A program made the position numbers and the translations under genes. 64,000 nucleotides of DNA from Sutcliffiella sp. FSL R7-0096 (GTDB lineage Bacteria; Bacillota; Bacilli; Bacillales; Bacillaceae_I). The stretch spans positions 3,080,001 to 3,144,000 of the forward strand of contig NZ_CP152003.1 of NCBI RefSeq assembly GCF_038595065.1, in the 5' to 3' direction. Within the stretch, counting starts at the first letter, position 1; each line of letters begins with the position of its first letter. The notes beneath the pieces are model-generated. The model worked only from the letters and a program-made list of their open reading frames with translations, did not search any database and was not told the origin of the DNA. Shown in pieces: positions 43,906 through 52,477 of the stretch.

Positions 43906-45353
43906 TGCTGATTCCCCCTTGTTGCGTCATCTGGACTCGTGGATTCGTTCCTTGTTTTGTAAAATTGAACAGGTGCCCTTAAGAAGGATTTCACTACTTC
44001 TTTCAGTTTTACAGGTGCAAGGGAACCAAAATAGGGAGCACCAAAAGAAGTCAATGTAGAAAAATAAAACACGGTTAAAATGAAGCCCAACACAATACCG
44101 AATAACCCAAAAAATGTACTCAATAAAATAACGGAAAAGCGAATGATGGTGATAGCTGAACTTAATGATTGGTTAACTAATGTAAAAGATGCGATATAGG
44201 TGATGGCAGCAACAACCAACATGGTCGGAGACGTCAATCCAGCTCTGATCGCAGCATCCCCGACAATTAGTCCTCCAAGCACGGCTACAGTTTGTCCAAT
44301 AGCTCTGGGAAGCCGTACACCAGCTTCATTGAAAAGCTCAAAGAGGAACAAAATGATAAACATTTCAATGGGTGCAGAAAGTGGCAAACCAAATCGTGAG
44401 ACAGAAATAGTGGCAACAAGCAGATATGGAATTTGTTCAATATTAAAAGAAGAAAAGGCGATCCATAAACCTGGTAAAAAACCGGAAACCATGATCCCAA
44501 TCATCCTAATCAACCGCTCGACCGAAACAAAGGCAAAATTCATATAGGTATCTTCAGGTGATTTTGTTTGAAGAAGTAAATTGACCGGAGCAAATGATGC
44601 TGTCGGATTTCCATCCACTAATAAAGCAAAACGCCCCTGGTTTAATATCTGAACCACAAAATCCGGTCTTCCTGTAAAATCCATAGTGGGAAAGACAGAA
44701 AACGGTCGATCTCGAACAGTGGATTCCAATTCATAGGCACTGGTCAGGATATCTAATTCCACATTGTTTAATTTCTTTCGTATTTCCTCCAAGACCTTTT
44801 TGTCTATAACATCATCAAGGTAGAGCAAAGCTACTTTCGTTTTACTTCTTTTTCCAATCGTAAATTTCTCCAAGCATAGCGAAGGGGTATGCAGTCTCCT
44901 TCTGATTAAAGAAATATTGGTTCTTATATCCTCAACAAACCCATCTTTAGGTCCACGGATTGAAGTTTCAAGAGCAGATTCCTCAGGTTGGCGCTTAGGA
45001 ATTTCTCCAGCTTTCATACTTAAAAGGCTTTTCTCTATGTAAAAAATCACATCTCCATCAAAAAGCAAAGAAGCCACATCTTCCAACGATTTGGAGGTGA
45101 CCTCTTGCACTTGAAATAGAGTCTGCAGATGTACTTTGACGGAGGTTTCCTTACACTCGCTAAGCTTGGGTAAGATATATTGATTTAAATACTGAAGGTC
45201 GACGAGGCTATCTATATATAGAAGTTCAAAGGTTTCTGAATCTGTACTATGTTTATTAAAAACAACATCCTGGCTATGACTAAATTGAGACTTAAGTTGT
45301 TCAACTTTGTCATGGATTCTATGGTTATTATCCTGGCTTATTGTATTTTCCAT
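43902..45353 (-). CDS. gerA: GerA family germinant receptor A subunit
   Basis: 483 aa. A large N-terminal cytosolic domain (about 1-245; VAYLDGVADKKVLEEV-type helices) is followed by the conserved RPDFVVQILNQGRFALLVDGNPTASFAP segment and 4-5 membrane helices (about 285-430), with ATISVSRFGLPLSAPIEMFIILFLFELFNEAGVRLPRAIG. This is the A subunit (GerAA/SpoVAF relatives). It is preceded by the B subunit and its start overlaps that stop by 26 nt. The receptor senses nutrients; the germinant is unknown. Confidence 0.92.
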   Translation of the reverse strand: MENTISQDNNHRIHDKVEQLKSQFSHSQDVVFNKHSTDSETFELLYIDSLVDLQYLNQYILPKLSECKETSVKVHLQTLFQVQEVTSKSLEDVASLLFDGDVIFYIEKSLLSMKAGEIPKRQPEESALETSIRGPKDGFVEDIRTNISLIRRRLHTPSLCLEKFTIGKRSKTKVALLYLDDVIDKKVLEEIRKKLNNVELDILTSAYELESTVRDRPFSVFPTMDFTGRPDFVVQILNQGRFALLVDGNPTASFAPVNLLLQTKSPEDTYMNFAFVSVERLIRMIGIMVSGFLPGLWIAFSSFNIEQIPYLLVATISVSRFGLPLSAPIEMFIILFLFELFNEAGVRLPRAIGQTVAVLGGLIVGDAAIRAGLTSPTMLVVAAITYIASFTLVNQSLSSAITIIRFSVILLSTFFGLFGIVLGFILTVFYFSTLTSFGAPYFGSLAPVKLKEVVKSFLRAPVQFYKTRNESTSPDDATRGNQQ

Positions 45354-46464
45354 ATGATTCCTCTCTTTTCCTCATCACAATTATCAGTAAGGCTGATATT
45401 AGTATTTGAAAAAGAAAAAACGCCATACATGCTGGTAAAAAATAACGATAGATAAACTCATAGAAATAAAAAGTTTCCACTTCCATCCACATTACCCCGA
45501 AAAAAATCAGGTATATCCCTCCCACTAATATCGGGTTCAACTTATAATGTTTTTTCTTTTTGGTGAGGAATGTAGCAGCAAGGTAAATGAATAATCCGAT
45601 TCTTATGATGGCACCGCTAAGCCATTGATAAAGAGCAAAAAAGTCCAGATGTGAAATATACTCACCAATCTTTAACACCCTCCATTGTTCATAGGCTGGA
45701 TAGCGAAAAAAAGCGGATTCTACTGGTCCAAATTCCATGATGGCAGCAGTCAGTGGACCAAGGATTAAACCCGTCAATATGGTAAGCAGGATGAAGAGTT
45801 GATGGAACTTTATCGGAGATTGTGAATATGGTTGCAGTAAAACGACAATATAGATTTCAAGCAGCCCCGATAAAGTATAAATAACCCCTTTGAATACAGG
45901 CATGTAGCCTTCACTCAACAGTGGAAATAGTAGGCTTGGCTCTTTTAAGGTGGTATTGGTGATAGCAATGAAAATACCAAAAAGCATTACTAACGGAAGT
46001 AAAAATCCACTAGAAATAGCCATATATTTAATGCCGCCAAGTGTAACAATGAAACACACCAAAATCATAATGAAATTAATCATCATAACAGATGCATCTG
46101 ATAAGAAATATGCATTCAGCCAAATCATTAAATCTCGTAATGTGATGTAGGCACCCATGAAAAGAAATAGAACGACCGGGAAAGATAATATAGCGGAGGC
46201 TAATTTGCCAAGACGTTTTTCAACCATCGGAAAGAACCCTTCATCAGAGCTGTTTTTGGCTATAAAATAAACCAACCATAAAAAGATGATGGCTATGGGG
46301 TAGGCAATGATTACACTTAACCAACTGTCCCTTCCCGCAGCATTCAAAAGGTTCGGGATTAGGATTACGTGGTTCAGTAAACCTGTTGATAATACCACCA
46401 TCATGAACAGCTGTCTTGGAATTAGGATTTTCGTGACGTTTTGCATAGGCATCTCCAGCTTCAT
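45328..46464 (-). CDS. gerB: GerB-type endospore germination permease
   Basis: 378 aa with ten predicted membrane helices, an APC-superfamily fold. Signatures: VTKILIPRQLFMMVVLSTGLLNHVILIP, YPIAIIFLWLVYFIAKNS, and GLFIYLAATFLTKKKKHYK. The B subunit probably binds the germinant. It is the first gene of this operon, so the order is B-A-C on the transcript rather than the common A-B-C. Ribosome site and start: ATG at 46464 in GAAGCTGGAGATGCC; the start is not fully certain. Confidence 0.88.
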   Translation of the reverse strand: MKLEMPMQNVTKILIPRQLFMMVVLSTGLLNHVILIPNLLNAAGRDSWLSVIIAYPIAIIFLWLVYFIAKNSSDEGFFPMVEKRLGKLASAILSFPVVLFLFMGAYITLRDLMIWLNAYFLSDASVMMINFIMILVCFIVTLGGIKYMAISSGFLLPLVMLFGIFIAITNTTLKEPSLLFPLLSEGYMPVFKGVIYTLSGLLEIYIVVLLQPYSQSPIKFHQLFILLTILTGLILGPLTAAIMEFGPVESAFFRYPAYEQWRVLKIGEYISHLDFFALYQWLSGAIIRIGLFIYLAATFLTKKKKHYKLNPILVGGIYLIFFGVMWMEVETFYFYEFIYRYFLPACMAFFLFQILISALLIIVMRKREESYGKYNKPG

Positions 46465-46532
46465 TAAAGTATGTTTATCTTCACCTATATTTGATAAATT
46501 ATGCCATTTTTTATCTGGATTATGAAACAGAA

Positions 46533-46772
46533 AGGCTCTTTTCTCAAAGATTGTTGCTATCCTCTAGTAAAAAGTCGGCAGTTGGACTTTTTACTAGAAA
46601 AGTCGGCAGTTGGACTTTTTACTAGAAAAGTCGGCAGTTGGACTTTTCACTGATTAGAAACTTTAAAAAATGCAGTAATAAATTTCGTGCTACAGGGAAA
46701 AGAGCACGATAATAACGAATATAACGGTTATTTTATAAGTACCTAAAAGCAACAAAGTTTACGAAAAGAGCT
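46533..46772 (+). repeat. Interspersed TIR repeat, copy C (internal hairpin tripled)
   Basis: 240 bp. Ends GGCTCTTTTCTCAAAGATTG and AAAGTTTACGAAAAGAGC are inverted. The hairpin unit GTCGGCAGTTGGAC with AAAA/TTTT arms occurs three times in tandem (about 46568-46650), which explains the extra length. The 3' half (GGGAAAAGAGCACGATAAT...ATATAACGGTTATTTTATA) matches copies A, B and D. Confidence 0.85.
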
Positions 46773-46780
46773 AATAGAAA

Positions 46781-46818
46781 AAAACGAGAAGATCCCTCTA
46801 AGGGTTCCTTCTCGTTTT
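46781..46818 (-). terminator. Terminator after nrdJ
   Basis: AAAACGAGAAGGAACCCT / AGGGATCTTCTCGTTTT on the minus strand, followed by T-rich sequence. Confidence 0.85.
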
Positions 46819-46828
46819 ATGATCTATC

Positions 46829-49396
46829 TTATAATCCGCATTTCAACTGTGCACCACAGTCTGTGCATGTATTACATCCACCGATTTCTTTTACTGTACC
46901 AACACGGCAAACAGGGCATGTGTTCCCTACTTCTGATCCGTATTGAACATTGGTCGAGCGCAAATCGTTGATTGTTTCCACAAGTACGACCGGCTTCTTT
47001 ACTACATCTTCCATTTGAATCTGCTCGCCTTCGTCCATGGTGTTTTCTTCGGCTTTCAGGGTTAGGACTTGGGAGTCACGGCTTCCATCCACATAGACGG
47101 TACCACCTTTTGCTCCACCTTTGTAGAGGCGTTCGTACACTTTTTTCACTTGATCCACTGTATATCCTTTTGGCGCATTAACCGTTTTGGAAATGGAGCT
47201 GTCAATCCAGTTTTGGATGATGCATTGGACATCGGCGTGTGCTTCAGGAGCGAGTTCCATTGCAGAGATGAACCAGTTTGGAAGGTTCTCCGCATCTGCT
47301 TCTGGGTTCGCATCCAAGTATTCTTGAACGATGTCCGCTTTGACTTCAATGAACTTCCCTAGACGTCCACTGCGGAAGTAAGAGAAGGAGAAGTACGGTT
47401 CTAGACCTGTTGATACGCCCACCATTGTTCCAGTAGATCCAGTTGGAGCCACCGTTAATAGGTGAGAGTTACGAATACCTGAAGTCATGATGCCTTCTTT
47501 GATATCTTCCGGCATTTTGCCCATGAAGCCTGTTTTTGTGAATGCTTCACGTAGGCGATTTGTCTCTTCTACTGTTGCACCCTCTAAGAACGGGAAGCTT
47601 CCTTTTTCTTTTCCAAGTTCCACTGAAGCACGATATGCAGTAACCGCAATCGTTTCAAATACTTTATCTACAAGCTCGTTGCCTTTTTCAGAACCGTATT
47701 CTGTTTCACAATAGATTAGAAGATCGTGAAGGCCCATTACTCCAAGTCCAACACGGCGCTCTCCTAATGCTTGCTTTTTATTTTCCTCCAAGAAGTATGG
47801 CGTCGCATCGATGACGTTATCTTGCATTCTTACGCCGACTTCTACTGTTTGTTTCAACTTTTCAAAGTTTACTGTTTTGGTTTCCTTGTCCGCAAATTGA
47901 GCAAGGTTGACTGCTGCCAAGTTGCAGACAGAAAATGGTGCGAGGGGTTGTTCCCCACATGGGTTGGTTGCTACGACCTTTTGTCCGTATGCTTTTGCAT
48001 TTGTCATATCGTTGGCATTGTCGATGAAGAAAATGCCCGGCTCTGCTGAATATGTCGCACAGATATTGACTAAGTTCCAAAGCTCTTTGGCTTTAATTTT
48101 TCTGTATACTCTCACCTTGTGTCCTTGCTTTTCCCATTCACGAACATCTCCAACTTCTGACCATTGCTCATTGTATAGGGCCATTTCATCTTTATCATAT
48201 GCTTCCACATCAGGGAAACGAAGATCGAAGTCTGCATCGTTCTCAACAGCTTCCATAAATTCTTTTGTGAGCGTAATGGAAATATTGGCACCTGTCAGGA
48301 ATTCTGGGTTATGAACCGTGTACGTTCCGCCCACTTTAAGCTTCTGCTCTGCATCTTTTATGATTGCTTCTGTAAATCCGCCGTATCCAGGGATGTGCTT
48401 GAAGTTTGTAACAGATTGGTACATGGTGATTTCCTGATCTGTCAATGGTGTAAACTTCAGCTTATCCTCTGCCGCTTTTTTGATGCTTTCGTCATTTGTA
48501 TTTTCAATTAGGTAGCGAAGAATTCTAGGGTTTTGCATTTTGGAAATGATGAATTCTACGATATCAGGATGCCAGTCTGCTAGCATGATCATTTGAGCTC
48601 CACGTCTTGATCCACCTTGTTCAACAAGATGAGTCAACTTTGCAATGTCGTCCAACCAGGAGACACTACCAGAGGATTTACCGTTAACCCCTCTTGCAAG
48701 GGCGTTTCGTGGTCGAAGCGTTGATCCATTTGTACCAACCCCACCACCGCGACTCATGATTTCCATCACTTGTTTACGATGTTCGGATATTCCTTCACGG
48801 GAATCCTGTACGAACGGCATCACATAACAGTTAAAGTATGTTACATCTGTGTCTGCCCCAGCTCCGTATAGCACACGTCCTGCTGGTACAAAGTTCATGT
48901 TCACCAGTTCATGATAGAACTTTTCGAACCATTCCTGACGCTTCTCTTCCGTCGTTTCTACCGCTGCCAACCCTTTCGCGTTACGTTTGGCAATTTGCTC
49001 GTAGAAGACTTCAAGTGGCTTTTCAATAACATCTAAGGAACGGACGACAACTCCAGTTTCAGCTTCACCTTGCTTTGTCAAAACTCCACGATACTCTTCC
49101 TCAATTAGTACAGAAGCTTTTTTGGTAGACCAGTCTATGTCTTGTATGTAACCAAGACCTCTTGCAGGGAATTTTGGGTCTTCTTTAATCGTTAGTACAA
49201 CAAAATCTCCAGCTGTAAGCGTTACTTTCTCGGTATCTTTAAATGCGTAACGATCGAGCATGACCAGGCGGGAAACACCTTTATGTGTGGTGGTCATGTC
49301 CTCTGTAATGGGGTGTACTTGAGGAAACAAGCCGATGTCCTTGTTCAAGCGTTCTACATCAATTTTTAATTTGGATTCATTAATTGCGATCGTCAT
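46829..49396 (-). CDS. nrdJ: Adenosylcobalamin-dependent ribonucleotide reductase, class II
   Basis: 855 aa. It makes deoxyribonucleotides using a B12-derived radical. The active-site region is seen in VTYFNCYVMPFVQDSREGI, MEIMSRGGGVGTNGSTLRPRN, and ATNPCGEQPLAPFSVCNLAAVNL with the NPCGE radical/redox Cys, then LTVAPTGSTGTMVGVSTGLEP. A C-terminal CPVCR...CNTCTDCGAQLKCG zinc-type Cys tail is typical of NrdJ. No class I nrdEF is nearby. B. subtilis lacks this enzyme, so it is an insertion relative to that genome. Candidate NrdR boxes lie upstream. Confidence 0.95.
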   Translation of the reverse strand: MTIAINESKLKIDVERLNKDIGLFPQVHPITEDMTTTHKGVSRLVMLDRYAFKDTEKVTLTAGDFVVLTIKEDPKFPARGLGYIQDIDWSTKKASVLIEEEYRGVLTKQGEAETGVVVRSLDVIEKPLEVFYEQIAKRNAKGLAAVETTEEKRQEWFEKFYHELVNMNFVPAGRVLYGAGADTDVTYFNCYVMPFVQDSREGISEHRKQVMEIMSRGGGVGTNGSTLRPRNALARGVNGKSSGSVSWLDDIAKLTHLVEQGGSRRGAQMIMLADWHPDIVEFIISKMQNPRILRYLIENTNDESIKKAAEDKLKFTPLTDQEITMYQSVTNFKHIPGYGGFTEAIIKDAEQKLKVGGTYTVHNPEFLTGANISITLTKEFMEAVENDADFDLRFPDVEAYDKDEMALYNEQWSEVGDVREWEKQGHKVRVYRKIKAKELWNLVNICATYSAEPGIFFIDNANDMTNAKAYGQKVVATNPCGEQPLAPFSVCNLAAVNLAQFADKETKTVNFEKLKQTVEVGVRMQDNVIDATPYFLEENKKQALGERRVGLGVMGLHDLLIYCETEYGSEKGNELVDKVFETIAVTAYRASVELGKEKGSFPFLEGATVEETNRLREAFTKTGFMGKMPEDIKEGIMTSGIRNSHLLTVAPTGSTGTMVGVSTGLEPYFSFSYFRSGRLGKFIEVKADIVQEYLDANPEADAENLPNWFISAMELAPEAHADVQCIIQNWIDSSISKTVNAPKGYTVDQVKKVYERLYKGGAKGGTVYVDGSRDSQVLTLKAEENTMDEGEQIQMEDVVKKPVVLVETINDLRSTNVQYGSEVGNTCPVCRVGTVKEIGGCNTCTDCGAQLKCGL

Positions 49397-49491
49397 TATT
49401 ACAACTCCTCTAAAACTAGTAGTTCTACCAAATATTACTTCTGTAAAATTTGTTTGTACAGATAAGGTATCATATCTGCCAATAAAATATC

Positions 49492-49536
49492 AACATATAG
49501 TATTTAAAATATTTTCGACACTACTATATATTGATT
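49492..49536 (-). promoter_or_regulatory. Candidate pair of NrdR boxes upstream of nrdJ
   Basis: AACATATAGTATTT at 49492-49505 and ACTACTATATATTGAT at about 49521-49535 resemble the NrdR box (ACACTATATATAGTGT-like). Their centres are about 31 bp apart, the spacing usual for tandem NrdR boxes, and they lie about 100-140 nt upstream of nrdJ. NrdR represses ribonucleotide reductase genes when dATP is high. Confidence 0.5.
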
Positions 49537-49806
49537 TTCTGCGAAAGAAATCTAAATTTGTCAAATTGTAAAAGCGTCAAATCAGAGAGGAAATTCAAGA
49601 GAAACGAAGATTACATTCTATTTTCGAAGCATAATGACTTTTTTTGTCGCTTGCGCATTTTTACGAAATATAGCAAGCCTACTGTATCAACGTTTTGAGA
49701 AAATCCTCCCTATTTGGCGAAAAATATTTTTTTATTTTCCATTTTTGACTTTTACATATATAGTCGACTCTTTACACTACCCTACTACATATAGTGCAAA
49801 ACAAAA

Positions 49807-49835
49807 AGATAACGAGAATTTATTCCTCGTTATCT
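49807..49835. terminator. Terminator-like hairpin, left copy of a near-identical pair
   Basis: AGATAACGAGAA / TTCCTCGTTATCT arms with a TTTA loop. It is 28/29 identical to the hairpin at 50046-50074. The two lie on either side of GC-rich repeat copy 2. Confidence 0.75.
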
Positions 49836-49880
49836 CAGACTGTTGACCAACTATAAACTAGTTAGGTTATCTGTTGGAAG

Positions 49881-50010
49881 AGTTGATCTTCGTTGCAGGA
49901 GCTAAGCTATCCGCGGGCAGTCCGGAAGCCTCCTCGGGCTACGCCCTGCGGGGTCTTCCATGTCCTTTCCTCCCGAAGGAGTCTTCGCACCTTCCACTGC
50001 GATCAACTAG
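49881..50010. repeat. GC-rich palindromic interspersed repeat, copy 2
   Basis: About 130 bp bounded by AGTTGATC and GATCAACT, with interior GAAGCCTCCTCGGGCTACGCC-type and CCGAAGGAGTCTTCGC tracts as in copies 1 and 3. Confidence 0.8.
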
Positions 50011-50045
50011 AGAATTTCTTTATTTTAACCTTTGTCTACATACTG

Positions 50046-50074
50046 AGATAACGAGAAGTTATTCCTCGTTATCT
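50046..50074. terminator. Terminator of lipM, right copy of a near-identical pair
   Basis: AGATAACGAGAAG / TTATTCCTCGTTATCT hairpin overlapping the lipM stop codon. Differs by one base from the hairpin at 49807-49835. Confidence 0.8.
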
Positions 50075-50905
50075 TTTATAATTCCACTCGTCTGTGGAAT
50101 ATTTCTTTTCCATGATTGCATGTACTTCAGCCAACTCTGCTCCCGTCAACTCATGTGGTTCAAGCGTGATATTTAAGCCTTTTTCAAATCCCATATAAAA
50201 CGCCTTTTTTGCTTCCTCCATGGTGACTGGGATTTCGCGAAGGGCATTGATTGCCACTGCTTTATTTTTGAAGTTCTTCTGCATCCGTTCCTTCACTCGT
50301 TCACTCGGGTAGTTGAACAGGCTAAAAAGTAAATCCTCATCAATATCCAGTAGAATGGAACCGTGCTGCAGGATAACACCTTTTTGACGGGTCTGCGCAC
50401 TGCCGGCAACCTTCCTTCCCTCGACTACAAGTTCATACCAGGATGGTGCATCAAAACATACGGAAGAACGAGGGTTCTTTAACCCTTGCTTTTCCTCTTC
50501 TGTTCTTGGAATCGCAAAGTATGCATCAAGTCCAAGCGCCTTGAATCCTTCCAAGATACCTTCTGAAATCACCCGGTATGCTTCTGTAACCGTCTGGGGC
50601 ATTTCTGGATGTTCTTCAGATACGATGACACTATATGTCAGTTCCTTGTCATGAAGGACGCCTCGTCCACCTGTTGGTCTCCTTACAAAACCTAGACCTA
50701 ACTCTCGTACGCGTTCCATGTTGATTTCTTTTTCTGCTTTTTGAAAATAGCCAACAGATAAAGTAGGAGGGTTCCAACCGTAAAATCGAATGGTGGGTGG
50801 AATCTTGCCTTCACTGTGCCACTCTAATAACGCTTCATCAAGCGCCATATTAAATGCAGGAGATTGATCCTTAGAATCAATGAACCTCCAGATTTCTTTG
50901 GTCAT
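50069..50905 (-). CDS. lipM: Octanoyl-[GcvH]:protein N-octanoyltransferase-type lipoate assembly enzyme (octanoyltransferase)
   Basis: 278 aa. LipM moves octanoate from acyl carrier protein to GcvH, the first step of lipoate assembly. The nucleophile Cys150 is in [15 protein letters not shown] at the same number as in B. subtilis Lip[21 protein letters not shown] and [23 protein letters not shown] are the ligase-fold motifs. The ATG at 50905 follows GAGGTACATA; the longer frame is non-coding. Its proximity to the gcv genes is functional: the glycine cleavage system needs lipoylated GcvH. Confidence 0.93.
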   Translation of the reverse strand: MTKEIWRFIDSKDQSPAFNMALDEALLEWHSEGKIPPTIRFYGWNPPTLSVGYFQKAEKEINMERVRELGLGFVRRPTGGRGVLHDKELTYSVIVSEEHPEMPQTVTEAYRVISEGILEGFKALGLDAYFAIPRTEEEKQGLKNPRSSVCFDAPSWYELVVEGRKVAGSAQTRQKGVILQHGSILLDIDEDLLFSLFNYPSERVKERMQKNFKNKAVAINALREIPVTMEEAKKAFYMGFEKGLNITLEPHELTGAELAEVHAIMEKKYSTDEWNYKR

Positions 50906-51076
50906 ATTATGTACCTCATTTACTTCTATATGATAGATTAGTCTACCAAAACTCCCATTTGATTTCAAAGTTAAAGCTTGGTATTTTTTATTGTGAATAG
51001 TAGAAAAGGATGACATTTCTCTTAAGCTTTTATATAATATACTTTGGTAGAAAAAGAAAAAGAGGGGTTGTCTAGT

Positions 51077-51457
51077 TTGGCTTTGTACGTAACATTAGGA
51101 ATCTTGGCAGCATTTATCGTCTATTCAGTGATCATGTTCATTTACCAACGTAAAATTCTAACAACCTTAACGGAAGAAGAATTTCGCGCTGGTTATCGTA
51201 AAGCGCAGCTGATTGATGTCCGTGAGCCGAAAGAGTACGAAGGCGGGCACATCCTTGGCGCAAGAAACATTCCTTTGTCTCAAATGAAAATGAGAATTAG
51301 AGAGGTACGCCAAGACCAACCAGTCTACATTTATTGCCAGAACACCATGCGCAGTGGCCGTGCAGCTCAAATGTTAAAGCGTAAAGGCTACACCCAGCTT
51401 TATCAACTTAAAGGTGGATTCAAGCGCTGGGGCGGTAAAATTAGAACGAAGAACTAA
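51077..51457 (+). CDS. yqhL: Rhodanese-like domain membrane protein
   Basis: 126 aa. One N-terminal transmembrane helix ([23 protein letters not shown]) is followed by a rhodanese domain with [24 protein letters not shown] and active-site Cys in [17 protein letters not shown]. The loop CQNTMRSG fits persulfide-carrying or sulfurtransferase use. Position next to lipM matches B. subtilis yqhL. The TTG at 51077 follows GAGGGG; an ATG upstream at 51044 has no site. Confidence 0.88.
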   Translation: MALYVTLGILAAFIVYSVIMFIYQRKILTTLTEEEFRAGYRKAQLIDVREPKEYEGGHILGARNIPLSQMKMRIREVRQDQPVYIYCQNTMRSGRAAQMLKRKGYTQLYQLKGGFKRWGGKIRTKN

Positions 51458-51460
51458 TAG

Positions 51461-51635
51461 AGCTCTTTTCTCAAACTTTGTTACTAGTAAAAAGTTGGCA
51501 ATTGGACTTTTTACAGCATAAATTCACTAAAATTGGCATGTAAGCTGTTTGGGAAAACCGAGAAAAGAGCACGACAGCTAGGAATATACGGTTAGACCAA
51601 TCATGCGAAAAAGCAACATCGTATGCGAGTATAGC
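51461..51635 (+). repeat. Interspersed TIR repeat, copy D
   Basis: 175 bp, beginning AGCTCTTTTCTCAAACTTTG two bases after the yqhL stop and ending near CAACATCGTATGCGAGTATA. It has the AAAAAGTTGGCAATTGGACT hairpin followed by TTTTA and the GAGAAAAGAGCACGACAGCT tract. The right end is the most diverged of the four copies. Confidence 0.75.
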
Positions 51636-51643
51636 ATATAGAT

Positions 51644-51680
51644 AAGAGCACTTGCAGAGTGAGTAACTGCAAGTGCTCTT
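51644..51680. terminator. Bidirectional terminator between yqhL and the DinB gene
   Basis: AAGAGCACTTGCAG / CTGCAAGTGCTCTT, perfect 14-bp arms. Confidence 0.9.
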
Positions 51681-51686
51681 TTGTGT

Positions 51687-52181
51687 TTATTGTACGGTAT
51701 TGTTTAATGTTTGATTGATCTGTTCTATGTGACGTCGTTCATGGAACCCAATTAATTGTACCCATTGTTGTGCGGAAAGATCGCCGATCCAGCGATGATT
51801 GAAGCCATATTTATGTAGCGAAATATCGTCCACTTCTTGAATGAACGTGTTCAAGTTGGCTCTCGATTGCTCCAACAGCTCTACTAATTCCTCTTTCGTG
51901 TATGGGTGTTCGGATGGTGTGATGTCTTCTGGCGCTTCCACCTTATATGTTCTATTGGCAAGCATTTTTGCTAGGGGTAAATCTTTTTCTTCCACTTCAT
52001 TTTTTACTTCCAGCGCTTTACTTAAGCCGTTTGTTATCTTGTTTTCAATTAGGTAAAGGTGCTCAACATTCTGAGAGACAGTCCAGATGGTGTCATGCTT
52101 TTCATGCAGTTGTTTTTCTGAGATTCCTTCTAGCAGTTCAAGTAGCTCTTCTCTTGCTTTATAGGTTTGCTCATAGTACAT
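51687..52181 (-). CDS. DinB family protein
   Basis: 164 aa four-helix bundle of the DinB/YfiT superfamily. Likely metal-binding His residues are in NVEHLYLIENKI, and in the C-terminal VQLIGFHERRHIEQINQTL. The family includes thiol-dependent transferases and DNA-damage-inducible proteins; this one has no assigned function. GGGAGGGAACGCAA precedes the ATG. It is convergent with yqhL and separated by a strong terminator. Confidence 0.82.
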   Translation of the reverse strand: MYYEQTYKAREELLELLEGISEKQLHEKHDTIWTVSQNVEHLYLIENKITNGLSKALEVKNEVEEKDLPLAKMLANRTYKVEAPEDITPSEHPYTKEELVELLEQSRANLNTFIQEVDDISLHKYGFNHRWIGDLSAQQWVQLIGFHERRHIEQINQTLNNTVQ

Positions 52182-52324
52182 TTGCGTTCCCTCCCTTTGT
52201 TTCTAGTTATATCTTAAGGCTTTTTGGGGAGTTTGAGAAGTGATATGTGGTGGAGGTTGATTATGACTTGGAAGGAATGGAATGTTTTGTGGCCCATGAG
52301 GGTTTATCCTTCAAGTTTTTATTT

Positions 52325-52376
52325 TATCAACCAAGTTCGGTTGTTTATCAACCAACTAGCCAAACTCTTTCAACCA
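52325..52376. repeat. Short TATCAACCAA-type motif array
   Basis: TATCAACCAA at 52325, TATCAACCAA at 52346 and TTTCAACCAA at about 52368 are spaced 21-22 bp. It lies 100 bp left of the TATATC array and shares its roughly two-helical-turn spacing. Confidence 0.6.
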
Positions 52377-52477
52377 ACCCCATTTTCAGATAGATATTTT
52401 GTGAAAACGGATTTGGACTTATGCTTCATGCACCCAAATTGTGTTAAAGGGACTCATTTAAACAATAGAGGAGATGC

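Noticed and set aside
46829-49396. Long frames on the opposite strand of nrdJ
   Set aside because: They follow codon-position shadowing of a conserved enzyme and lack start sites.
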